Shown piece by piece: positions 9,902 through 19,355 of a stretch of DNA of 64,000 bases. The stretch's first letter is position 1; each line of letters begins with the position of its first letter. Source of the stretch: CAIWHR01 sp963779805 (lineage in GTDB: Bacteria > Pseudomonadota > Gammaproteobacteria > Burkholderiales > Casimicrobiaceae). A model generated the notes under the pieces. The model was not told where the DNA came from. It did not search any database and saw only the letters and a list, made by a program, of their open reading frames with translations. The stretch is taken from the NCBI GenBank assembly GCA_963779805.1, contig CAVZZN010000010.1:1-64000 (forward strand). Direction: 5' to 3'. A program made the position numbers and the translations under genes.

Positions 9902-10691
9902 TCATGCGGTTTCGCGGCGATTCATGCTCATTGAGGGGCGCGCGGGCGCAATCGCCGGCCTGCGTATTGCCAGCCGGCGCCCGAAGCGCTCGGCGATTCG
10001 CGCCGCACGGTAAGAGAAGATCTGGTCGACCTGCGACTCGACTTTCCAGCCGGCCACGATTGAACCCAGCCAACCGAAGGGCAGCCGGTAGCGCACGATA
10101 TCGCGCATCAGGGTTCCGTTCGCCAATGGAATGAACTCATGCGCGTGAAGCCCGTGCGAATACGGTCCCTTCACTTGCGTGTCGACAAAGCGACGGGTGG
10201 GTGCCCAGTTCTCGATCCGACTCTGCCAACCCATGGGAATCCCGTTCAAGTTGAGGCGGTAGTCGATCAACGTGCCTTCGCCAATTTCGCGCGTTGATTT
10301 CCGCAGCACTCTGAACTTCAGGAATTCAGGAGTGAGTTCCTCCAGATGGCGTTCGTCACAGAAGTAGGGCCAGTCCGAATCGCGGGCGTGCAGAAACAGT
10401 CGAGCGATGTCGTCGATGTGTATCCAACTCATCCACTGCGTGCCGCTGCCGAGCCTGCCAGCGGCGGACGCCCGGAATAGCGGCAGCATCTTCGCGAGCG
10501 CGCCGCCTTGCCGGGCGAGCACGACCCCCGTGCGCACGATGGCCACTCGCGCGTACGGCTTCCGGTGCGTGAGGGGCCACAGCTCTGCCTCCCACGCATC
10601 GACGACATCGGCGAGAAAGCCGGTTGCCTTCGGGCTGCTTCCGTCCAGCGTCGCATCGGCACGGTCGCCGTAGAAAACGTCGTCAAGAACG
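9902..10691 (-). pseudogene. Rearranged remnant: TIGR01777-type epimerase piece joined to an SRPBCC domain
   Basis: In one continuous minus frame the first ~110 residues match the middle of TIGR01777 NAD-dependent epimerases (YGDRADATLDGSSP, GFLADVVDAWEAEL, AIVRTGVVLARQGGALAKML, MSWIHIDDIARLFLHA). The frame then switches without warning to an SRPBCC/START-like ligand-binding domain (PYFCDERHLEELTPEFLKF through VESQVDQIFSYRAARIAERF). The epimerase lacks its Rossmann N-terminus and its last third, and the SRPBCC part lacks its first strand. Natural fusions I know of have the SRPBCC part first. I read this as two genes fused by deletion. A shorter translatable product could start at the ATG at 10,546. 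Confidence 0.6.
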
Positions 10692-10718
10692 CGAAGCCCT
10701 GGTCGCCCAGGGCTTCGC
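10691..10718 (-). terminator. Rho-independent-like terminator of the fasciclin gene
   Basis: A perfect 12-bp inverted repeat (GCGAAGCCCTGG, 10,691-10,702, with its complement at 10,707-10,718) encloses a four-base loop, 20 bases beyond the fasciclin stop codon. On the minus strand it is followed by GTTCTT, a weak U-tract. It also marks the edge where the epimerase remnant begins abruptly. Confidence 0.7.
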
Positions 10719-10737
10719 GCCTCGGGTGGCCGACTCC

Positions 10738-11262
10738 TTAGTTCGGCACCACCACGGTGTCGATGACGTGGATGACGCCATTCGACGCGATGACATCGGT
10801 CTTGATCACATTGGCGTCGTTCACTTTGACGCCCATGGACGAGGTCGTGACGTTCAGGGACTCGCCCTGCACGGTCTTCAACGGTCCGGCCTTCACGTCA
10901 GCGGCAACGATCTCGCCGGGGACGACGTGATAGGTCAATACCTTCACGAGCGCAGCCTTGTCCGCCAGCAGCGCGTCGAGCTGCGCAGGCGGGATCTTGG
11001 CGAAGGCCGCGTCGGTCGGTGCGAAGACGGTGAAGGGTCCTTTGCCCTTGAGCGTGTCGACGAGGCCAGCCGCCGTCAGCGCTTTCGCGAGCGTGGTGAA
11101 CTGTCCTGCACCGACCGCCGTGTCGACGATGTCGGCTTTCGCCATCGGCGTTGCGCCCATATTCGTGCGGTACGACATACCCTCCGCGTTCGCCGCGGAC
11201 GCGCCCGTGGCGAGGACGGCTGCGGTGATGGTCGAAGCGAGAACGGTCTTGAGCCTGGACAT
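10738..11262 (-). CDS. Secreted fasciclin (FAS1) domain protein
   Basis: The 174-residue protein has a signal peptide (positively charged start, hydrophobic core, ATGASAANA cleavage region). One FAS1 domain follows, with the H1 motif KGPFTVFAPTDAAFAKIP, the YH-type motif LTYHVVPGEI and a terminal H2-like SNGVIHVIDTVVVP. Single-domain bacterial FAS1 proteins are exported adhesion or matrix-type proteins. The ATG is preceded by aggagattcacc, a clear ribosome-binding site. It appears monocistronic, ending in a strong hairpin, and the frame is intact. Confidence 0.93.
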   Translation of the reverse strand: MSRLKTVLASTITAAVLATGASAANAEGMSYRTNMGATPMAKADIVDTAVGAGQFTTLAKALTAAGLVDTLKGKGPFTVFAPTDAAFAKIPPAQLDALLADKAALVKVLTYHVVPGEIVAADVKAGPLKTVQGESLNVTTSSMGVKVNDANVIKTDVIASNGVIHVIDTVVVPN

Positions 11263-11933
11263 GGTGAATCTCCTGGGTGAACGACGACTGCTGGGAATGT
11301 GTCCGGCGAGCCGGACGGGGATGTCACGAGGAGCCTTCAGTCCGGACGCACGGTGATTGGGCCGTTAAGGGGGCGTGGCATCTCGATGTCCTGGACAATA
11401 CGCCGGGCGAAGAATCTTGTCAAGCCACATCTTGGACAAATCGACAGGTTGATCCGACATGCCTTGGTGCACGACTCAGCCGGGCGGCCATCGGCTTATT
11501 CCGCCGCCGTTGTGATCCCGCCTCGTCGTGATCAGGCGCCTGGTCGATCTTGGAATCCCCCAATCGGCCCGGTTGCGAGCCTGCCGCTCGCGGCACTGCG
11601 CCGACATGCGCTGCCCGTCGACACGGGCAGGGGGAGTCGCGGGGGCTGGAATGCTTGAGCGGGCTCCGCTGCAGCATTCGTGCTGATGACGATGCTGGCA
11701 GCGTGAAGCCACGGCGGCTCACCCGGGCAGAGTCGCATCGCATCTTCGTGGATTTCTGGTGATAGCATTTTCATCGTGGAAGGTACGATCGCATTCATCT
11801 CATGGTCGAGTGCCAGCCAAGGGTGGCGGTACCTGCCGCCGCTGCAGGCGGTCGCTCGCCCGTAGCCACGAGTGCGAACACCCGCCTTGGTTCGTGACTC
11901 CGGCCTTCGGTGGCCATCGGAAGGAGAAGCGAC
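11263..11933. other. 671-bp stretch with no convincing gene
   Basis: Several short open frames exist on both strands, but none has a plausible ribosome-binding site, a family motif or consistent codon use. I see no tRNA, transposon end or repeat here. The promoter of the minus-strand fasciclin gene must lie at the left end, and that of the VOC gene at the right end, but no clear -35/-10 pair stands out. Confidence 0.5.
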
Positions 11934-12419
11934 ATGCTGACGCCAGCAAAGAACACGATTTGCCTTTGGTACGATCGTGACGCCGAGGCCGCGGCGCGGT
12001 TTTACGCCAAGACCTTTCCCGATTCATCCGTCGGCGCGGTGCACCGCGCACCGGGAGACTTTCCCTCAGGGAAGCAAGGGGACGTTTTGACCGTCGAATT
12101 TACCGTGATGGGCGTTCCATGCCTCGGGCTCAACGGCGGCCCTGCATTCAAGCAGAGCGAAGCGTTCTCGTTTCAGATCGCAACGGCCGACCAAGCCGAA
12201 ACGGATCGCTACTGGAACGCGATCGTTGGCAACGGTGGCCAGGAGAGCGCGTGCGGCTGGTGCAAGGACAAATGGGGATTGTCCTGGCAGATTACGCCGA
12301 TCGCCCTGACAAAAGCGGTCACCGATTCCGATCCCGCTTCGGCCAAGCGCGCGTTCGACGCGATGATGCAGATGAAGAAGATCGACATCGCTGCAATCGA
12401 GGCGGCGCGTCGAGGTTGA
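11934..12419 (+). CDS. VOC superfamily protein (PhnB/3-demethylubiquinone methyltransferase-like)
   Basis: The 161-residue protein starts at an ATG behind a strong aaggagaag site. It shows the paired beta-alpha-beta-beta-beta pattern of the glyoxalase/VOC fold. The N-terminal segment NTICLWYDRDAEAAARFYAK and the central VMGVPCLGLNGGPAFKQSEA are typical of the PhnB-like family, and the late segment WGLSWQITPIAL is also characteristic. These proteins are often labelled 3-demethylubiquinone-9 3-methyltransferase without evidence of that activity, so I keep only the family name. The frame is intact and the gene stands alone. Confidence 0.9.
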   Translation: MLTPAKNTICLWYDRDAEAAARFYAKTFPDSSVGAVHRAPGDFPSGKQGDVLTVEFTVMGVPCLGLNGGPAFKQSEAFSFQIATADQAETDRYWNAIVGNGGQESACGWCKDKWGLSWQITPIALTKAVTDSDPASAKRAFDAMMQMKKIDIAAIEAARRG

Positions 12420-12559
12420 CGACTACATTTTCGACGCGTGCATGTCGTCGCGCCGCCGTGGCGGATCCGAGCTCCGTGCCGCATTGACCGGCGAGACCTC
12501 GGGACAAACGGGCGGTGAAGACTGTCGCGTTCTCGTCGCTCGCGCCCATTTCTCGCTGC

Positions 12560-12705
12560 TCGGTGGCGGAGAGCAAGCGCCCACGGGTGAGCACTTCCGC
12601 AGACATCGTGATGGCGTGCAACGGGTTGCCCAGGTCGTGCCCGAGCATGGCCAGAAAGAGATCGCGATCGTACTCGAGCTTGGCGCTGAAGCGGGCGACT
12701 ATTGC
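12560..12705 (-). pseudogene. Histidine-kinase remnant: dimerisation/phosphoacceptor (H-box) fragment
   Basis: On the minus strand the frame reads EYDRDLFLAMLGHDLGNPLH followed by AITMSAEVLTRG, the H-box of a HisKA-type sensor kinase with the phosphoacceptor His in GHD. No ATPase domain follows in the next several hundred bases downstream, and no intact sensor domain precedes it. This is a fragment of a decayed gene. Confidence 0.55.
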
Positions 12706-12908
12706 GCTTCCGCATGCGCGCGCTCGGCCAAACTGCGGCGGCGAGCATTGAAGTGCTGGAGGACGCGCTTCGCATCGAAGTGTCGTTGCCTTGGCTCCTG
12801 GCAAAGGCAGCGAAACGCCTTCTTCCGATCTTGCGCAAGGAGGCTACGCTGCTCCTGGACAAGAAATAGGTCGTGTCCCAGACGTGGTGTAGAAGTTTGA
12901 GTTTGTAA

Positions 12909-12926
12909 GGCCCCCTTGCGGGGGCC
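12909..12926. terminator. Short G+C hairpin, possible terminator
   Basis: GGCCCCC (12,909-12,915) pairs with GGGGGCC (12,920-12,926) around a TTGC loop. It lies between two kinase remnants. The U-tract is poor on both strands, so termination is only possible. Confidence 0.35.
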
Positions 12927-12988
12927 ATCGGTCCTTTCGGTAGGGTTGCCGATGCGACGCTCAACCCAAGAAATAGAGCGCCCACGAC

Positions 12989-13088
12989 TACTTCCGGCGC
13001 GGCAGCAGCACCGTGAAGACTGTCTCCCGATCATCTGAGTGCACTTCTGCAGTGCCGCCATGGGCTCTGGCGATCGCGCGGACGACTC
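12989..13088 (-). pseudogene. Histidine-kinase remnant: C-terminal HATPase fragment
   Basis: The minus frame VRAIARAHGGTAEVHSDD, then RETVFTVLLPRRK and a stop at 12,989, is the classic end of a HATPase_c domain (post-G2 helix with AHGG, then the final strand). An in-frame TGA and broken frames replace the G1/G2 boxes just upstream. It lies upstream of the H-box fragment in transcription order, the wrong way round for one kinase. The two are therefore pieces of different genes or a rearranged one. Confidence 0.55.
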
Positions 13089-13114
13089 AACCGCGGATGC
13101 CGCCCGCCTTTTCC

Positions 13115-13156
13115 GGCGCGCTCCTGCGATAGAGCGACCTTCGCGGGAACAACCGC
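13115..13156. repeat. Interspersed REP-like repeat, copy 1
   Basis: The 16-mer GGCGCGCTCCTGCGAT occurs three times in the window, always between genes or beside remnants. In this copy it is followed by a variable spacer and then GGAACAACCGCGG, an arrangement shared with copy 3 at 38,058. A dispersed intergenic repeat of REP type is likely; its function is unknown. Confidence 0.5.
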
Positions 13157-13579
13157 GGCCTTCGGTCTCGACCGACAGCATCTCGCGAGCGCGGCTCGCC
13201 AAGCAGGTGTGGAGCGAGTTCACACGCTCATGTCCGGCTTCCAGGTCGACGTCGTGAACGCGTACGGCGCGACGCAGGAGGCGCTGGACGAGCTCGGATC
13301 GCGGCTCGATGCGCAGGGCGGCGCGAGGTCGGCGGAGGCCTGGTCGTCACGCAGGGCGAAGCTCGAGGTCAGGCTCCGCATCCTCGTGGCTGATTGGCCG
13401 TGGGTTCGAGGCGCGGCCCGGCCTGTCACCGCCATCAGGGCTTGGTACGACAGTATCAAGCCCTGCGTTGGGCAAGGGCGTCGTCGTCAGCAGCGGCACG
13501 ATCTCGGCTTGCGCCACCGCGCCAGCGGATCGATGCGCATTCGCCGCCACTGCTGGTGCGAGGGTATTGCCGCCCGCAC

Positions 13580-14053
13580 TCAAGCGAGCTTCCCGAGCCA
13601 TCGCGCCAGGTCGTGCAGCGTCTCGCGCAACGCCCGGAACCGCTGCGCGCCCAGATATGCCGCCCACTCCTTCTCGATCGTGGCGACGCAAACGCGAATA
13701 TGGGCAAGCAGTTCCCAGCCCCGGTCGGTCATGCGCACGACCCGTGCTGCCGGGTTGGCCCCAGCGTGCCGCTCGATGTAGCCGCGGGCTTCCAGGCTCG
13801 CCAACACGTAATTCATGGCCTGCCGGGTCATGTTGCACTGCCGGGCCAGGTCGATCGGCCGGCGTCCGTCGGGGCCCGGATAAAGAAATACGCCGAGCTC
13901 CGTCACGGTGATGGCGAAGCCGTTGTCGTTGAGCGCAGCGAGCATGCGGGCTACGACGACCTCGTGCGGCAGGCGCAGCAGCGATCCGATCAGGGGCGTG
14001 ACCACCGGCCGGGTGTTCTTGCGAGATGGGGTGTTTCGAGCTGCGCGTGCCAC
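13580..14053 (-). CDS. MarR-type winged-helix regulator
   Basis: The 157-residue protein has a winged-helix core: GPDGRRPIDLARQCNMTRQA is followed by MNYVLASLEARGYIERHA (helix-turn-helix and wing), then RVVRMTDRGWELL. The N-terminal TPLIGSLLRLPHEVV belongs to a MarR-like subgroup common in proteobacteria. The start used lies inside the divergent cupin gene: the two 5' ends overlap by 28 bases with no intergenic space. The native start region may therefore have been altered by a deletion. The regulated genes are not evident. Confidence 0.78.
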   Translation of the reverse strand: MARAARNTPSRKNTRPVVTPLIGSLLRLPHEVVVARMLAALNDNGFAITVTELGVFLYPGPDGRRPIDLARQCNMTRQAMNYVLASLEARGYIERHAGANPAARVVRMTDRGWELLAHIRVCVATIEKEWAAYLGAQRFRALRETLHDLARWLGKLA

Positions 14054-14394
14054 CAGGCTCCAACGTGCCGCCGCCGCACAGCCACTCGGCCAACGAGGAG
14101 CTGGTGTACGTGCTCGAAGGGACGCTGCGCTACACGGTGGGCAGCGAGACGCGCGACCTGCAACCCGGCGACTCCATGGCTACCCCGCGCGGTGTCGTAC
14201 ACGCCTTCAGCAACCCACACGCCGTCGTAGCGCGGGCGCTCGTCATCAACACACCGGACATCGGGCCGGGGTACTTCCGCGAGGTGGGGGCGATCATCAA
14301 TGCGGGTGGACCGCCCGACCGGGCCAGGCTCATCGCCACGATGCAGAGCTACGGGTTGGTACCCGCGGCGCCCCCGGGAGAGCCGCAGCATTGA
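14026..14394 (+). CDS. Cupin-domain protein, probably N-terminally truncated
   Basis: A single cupin barrel is present. Motif 1 reads PPPHSHSANEELVYVLEGTL (His, His, Glu metal ligands) and motif 2 includes PGDSMATPRGVVHAFSN with the last His. The protein then ends in a normal-looking tail. Related small cupins usually have 20-30 more residues before the first strand. Here the first codon lies within the 5' end of the opposite MarR gene, and there is no ribosome-binding site. A deletion has probably removed both promoters and this gene's 5' end. The role is unknown. Confidence 0.7.
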   Translation: MGCFELRVPPGSNVPPPHSHSANEELVYVLEGTLRYTVGSETRDLQPGDSMATPRGVVHAFSNPHAVVARALVINTPDIGPGYFREVGAIINAGGPPDRARLIATMQSYGLVPAAPPGEPQH

Positions 14395-14434
14395 CAGCCG
14401 CGGCAGGCACTCCTTCCACGACGCCGCGGCCGGA

Positions 14435-15787
<1,353 letters not shown>

Positions 15788-15976
15788 GCTGCCTCCATGT
15801 GACAAGAGCCGCCGTCGGACTGCGGCGATCGTGCGAGCGGAACCGTTCGACTGCTCGGGGAGCAGGAAGTCTAGCGGCGGTCCAGCGGCGGAACCTTGAC
15901 GTGAGTGCGCCTTTCGCGCGGCCGTCGCGCCTTCGCGAGAGCGCGGGCCGGCATGACGCCGCAGGCTACCGAGGCC

Positions 15977-18557
15977 TCACTCGCGATGGCAGACCACCTG
16001 CTGGCTGACGATGTCCGCCAGCAGCCGAAATCCTCGGGGCGGAGTCCACGACCCGGACCACATCCGCGAAGCGCGCGTCGTCGGGCAGCAGCGCCGGCCA
16101 GTCGGTTCGGCAAGTCCGTGAGCAGGCCGGCATTGAGCAGGCACCCGAGCCGGTCGGGATTGAGCGCGACGTAGAAGATGCCGGTCTCGACGAGGTCCTG
16201 GAAGAAATGGGTCCCGAACGACAGCTCCGGCTGCAGCCCGCCGGCCGAAAAGGCGACCTCCGCGATCGCGGTCATGGCATTGATCTCGGCAAAGCGCACG
16301 GGCACGCCGAGCCGCGGCGTCGAGGTTCCCCATCGGCCCGGGCCCGAGCAGCAGGGTCGGAACCTTGTCGCGGGCCACGACGAGCGATTGAGCCGGCCGA
16401 CGAGGCGCGCGAGTTCGTACTTGTCGGAGAGCGTCAGCGCCATGAACGCCTCCGGCATCGACGGCGATGACCCGCGCGATCGGCTGCGACGATGCTGCCT
16501 CCCATGAAGTTCCCGGTGCTCCGGAAGAGCGTGTCCGCGTCGCTTGCGCGTGCCGATCTCCACGCGCTTCGACTGGATCCCGCGCGTCTGCAGCGGACGA
16601 CACTGGATCAGGTTCAGGTAGAAGCCGCCGTTGCTCGCGAAGGTGCCGGCGAATTCGACGTCGACCGGGTAGTCGTAGGCGCGCTCGAGCGTGGCGCAGC
16701 AGCCGGCGCATGGTGGCGGCGAAACCGGTCTTGGTCAGCAGACGGTCGAAGGTCACGAGCCAGCCGGCAGTCGTCGCGGTCGGCCAACAGATCGAGCGGC
16801 AGGGTGGGCTCCTCGGCCTGCAGCTCTGAAAGCGGAATGGTCCGCCAGCTGTTCTGCGCGATGTCGAGCACGTCGACATCGTGCTGCGTGAAGCGGCGCC
16901 GGTTCTCGGGATCGGCATCGGGAACCAGCAGCGGCTGGTCGAGCGACACGACCCTCGGATAGTCGCCTTCGACCCGGTCGACCGCGCGCGTGCCCAGGCC
17001 GACCACCAGCCGCAGCATGCCGGCGGTCGGGTCGATGTCGTGGCGCCAGACGAAGGTGTTGTAGGAGATGCCGACGCCGGCGCAGGCCGGAAAGAACAAG
17101 TTGCCGTGATAGGCCCCGGAGACGCGCTGCACCAGCAGCGCCATCTGTTCCTCCTGGCGCGGCCAGGCCGCGCTGCAGCCGATACTGGAGCGCCTCTTCG
17201 CTCAGCGTGCTGGCGTAGACCTGCTTCACGGCATCGACGAACTGGGCGAGGCGCTCCTCCGGCGATCCCTGGTTCACGCAGAAGAAGCTGTCGTACTTGC
17301 CGGCGAAGGCGTTGCCGAATCCGTCCTCCAGCAGGCTGGAGGACCGCACGATGATCGGATACTGGCCGAAGTGCTCCAGCATCTTCTGGAACTCGCGCTG
17401 GATCTCCGCCGGGAAGCGTCCCGTGGAGGATGCAGCTCGCGCAGTTGCGCGGCGCCGCTGAAGTAGCCGGCATCGCTGCGCTGCCACATGAACAGCTGCC
17501 ACCAGCCGTTGATGACGATGTAGGAGTGGAAGAGATCCGAGCCGATGTAGAACGAGTCGTGCTGCTCGAGGAACTCGCCCCAGCCCGCCTCCGCGTCGGC
17601 GTGCAGGATCGCGCGCGCGAGCAGCATCCCGACCGCCTTGCCGCCGATGAAGCCGGTGCCGATCAGGCGGTCCTTGATGTCGAGCAGATCGTCGAGCGTC
17701 AGGTAGCGGCGGGCCAGCGCGAGGATCCGCTCGTCCCGGCCGATCAGCAGGCGGCACAGTTGCGCAACCATCGCCTGTCGTTCCGGACTTGTCCGCGGCG
17801 GACTCGGCGAGATCGGCCGCGTGCATGAACAGCCGCTCCCAGGAGTCCAGGTGGCGCTCGACGTTCCCGGACACGCGTCCGGGCAGGCGATCGAAGAGGC
17901 TGGTCGCCTCGCAGCTGACGGTGATCGGAGTGAATTGCCCGTGCGCGTGCCGGTGCGGCAGGAACATCGTGGGCGACGATCGCTGCCAGACCTTGAGCGG
18001 GTGCAGATAAAGGACGCCTCCCTCGTTGTAGAGGTCGATGCAGCAGCTGCGTGGTCGCGCGAATGCGCGTCGATGGTGGCGAACGAGTGGGCGCCCCGCT
18101 CGAGCGCGAAATAGGCGATCGTGTCCAGCTCGAACAGGTAGGGGCAGGTTACCCGGAAGAAGTTGGCGATCATGCCGTCCGTCGCCCAGGCGTCGAGCAG
18201 GTCCGACAGGCAGTCGAACACGTAGAAGACGCCTTTGCCCTCCTGCGCGATGATGGTGTGCAGGCGCACCGTGAAGGACTCGAAGCCGCGCAACGCATCG
18301 AGGTGGTGAGACGGCACTCGCGGCACCGGCTTCCACCACGGGCGCGTGCGACGCGAACCGAATGTAGACGACGCGGCGGTTGGCGGCCATGCGCCGCGGC
18401 GACGTAGGGCGACGATGAAGGCACGGTAATCGTCGATGCTGTCGACGCGCCAGACGACGTTGTCACCGAGACGCAGCCCGCCGAGAATGGCGTCCAGGCC
18501 GGGAAGGCCGGTCGTTACGAAGCGCTCGGGATCGTGCCCGACGAGTTCATCCGCCAC
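15977..18557 (-). CDS. PEP/pyruvate-binding (PPDK-N-like) protein with degenerate KaiC-like N-terminus, frameshifted
   Basis: A GTG start at 18,557 follows gggggagc. The N-terminus (RFVTTGLPGLDAILGGLRLG) resembles the opening of KaiC/RAD55 ATPases, but the Walker A loop is replaced by DNVVWRVDSIDD, so it is not expected to bind ATP in that way. The C-terminal half is a pyruvate-phosphate-dikinase ATP-grasp region: GTGFIGGKAVGMLLARAIL, the phosphate-gripping PIIVRSSSLLEDGFGNAFAG and KYDSFFCVNQGSPEERL. A long tail ends at 15,977. At least six single-base frame changes must be crossed. The order of blocks is normal, so I treat it as one ~860-residue gene of unknown reaction. Confidence 0.7.
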
Positions 18558-18830
18558 GTTGTGTGCTCCCCCAAGAACGGGCTCGAGTGCCGATCTTCCG
18601 GGCGCTTGGCTTGGGCCGTCGCTGCTCACGCCGCATGCACCGGTGGGCCGCGCAGACGGTGCGATTCCGCGTGCGCACACGACGACGGCGATCGAGCCAC
18701 TGGATGCGCTCGAAGTCCATGCTCCGGCGCGGCTACGCTACTCCAGTTTTGAACTGCGATGAAATTCCAGGAGGACGTCCGGGTCGACGGTATCGACAGC
18801 GAAGGTTTGCCATGTACAACGCGGGCGCCG

Positions 18831-19350
18831 ATGCGCTACCTTCAGCCCGGTCGTGCGGCCTTATGGATCCTTTTGAATCGCATCCGAGAACTGCGATCCT
18901 CGAGACTGCGCCACGACCTGTCGGGGGGATTCGCCTCCGCCGCCGTGGCGATTCCGCTCGCCATGGGCTATGGAATGTTCGCCTTTGGCGCCCTGGGCGA
19001 CAGCTATTTTGCGTTCGGCGCGCTGGCAGGACTGTATCGGCATTGCAGCCGCCGGATTCGGCCCCCACCTCGGTCCGGTCATCGGCCTGCCCGGCACAGA
19101 CGGAAGCCCGGCCCCGTTCAATCACCTTCGCGATCTGGACGAAGCTTCGGCGTTTCTGGCGATCTGCTCAGCTTTGCAGGCGAGAAAGAGAAACGCGATG
19201 AACGCCCGCTTGCGGAGGTCGATGTCTGTGCGGGTCTGGCCGATGCGGATATCGCAATGCTCGAAAGCTAGATCCGACGTGCAACATATTCCCGTGGCAC
19301 CGTCATCTTCCGGCAGGGTGATCCGGGCAACGAGCTGTTCATCGATGTTC
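18831..19350 (+). pseudogene. SulP-type sulfate permease remnant with cyclic-nucleotide-binding tail
   Basis: The first ~75 residues read as the N-terminus of SulP anion permeases (LRHDLSGGFASAAVAIPLAM then GYGMFAFGALGDSYFAFGAL). The frame breaks and nearly all membrane segments are missing. The end of the stretch resembles a cyclic-nucleotide-binding fold in two frames (VCAGLADADIAMLE, then SRGTVIFRQGDPGNELFID). SulP proteins carrying both STAS and such domains exist, so this is probably one gene with a large internal deletion plus frameshifts. It is cut at 19,350, where the tail of the BTAD regulator begins. Confidence 0.6.
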
Positions 19351-19355
19351 AGAGC

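Noticed and set aside
11299..11798. Several 60-120 codon frames between the fasciclin and VOC genes
   Set aside because: No ribosome-binding sites, no motifs and mutually overlapping on both strands.
12714..12869. A 51-codon plus-strand frame with an amphipathic, Lys/Leu-rich peptide
   Set aside because: It lacks a ribosome-binding site and partly overlaps the minus-strand kinase remnant; coding potential is not convincing.
13209..13781. A plus-strand frame beginning MERVHTLMSGFQVDVVNAYG
   Set aside because: The first ~60 residues have gene-like codon use, but the frame continues antisense to the MarR gene and matches nothing I know; it may be a fragment but cannot be supported.
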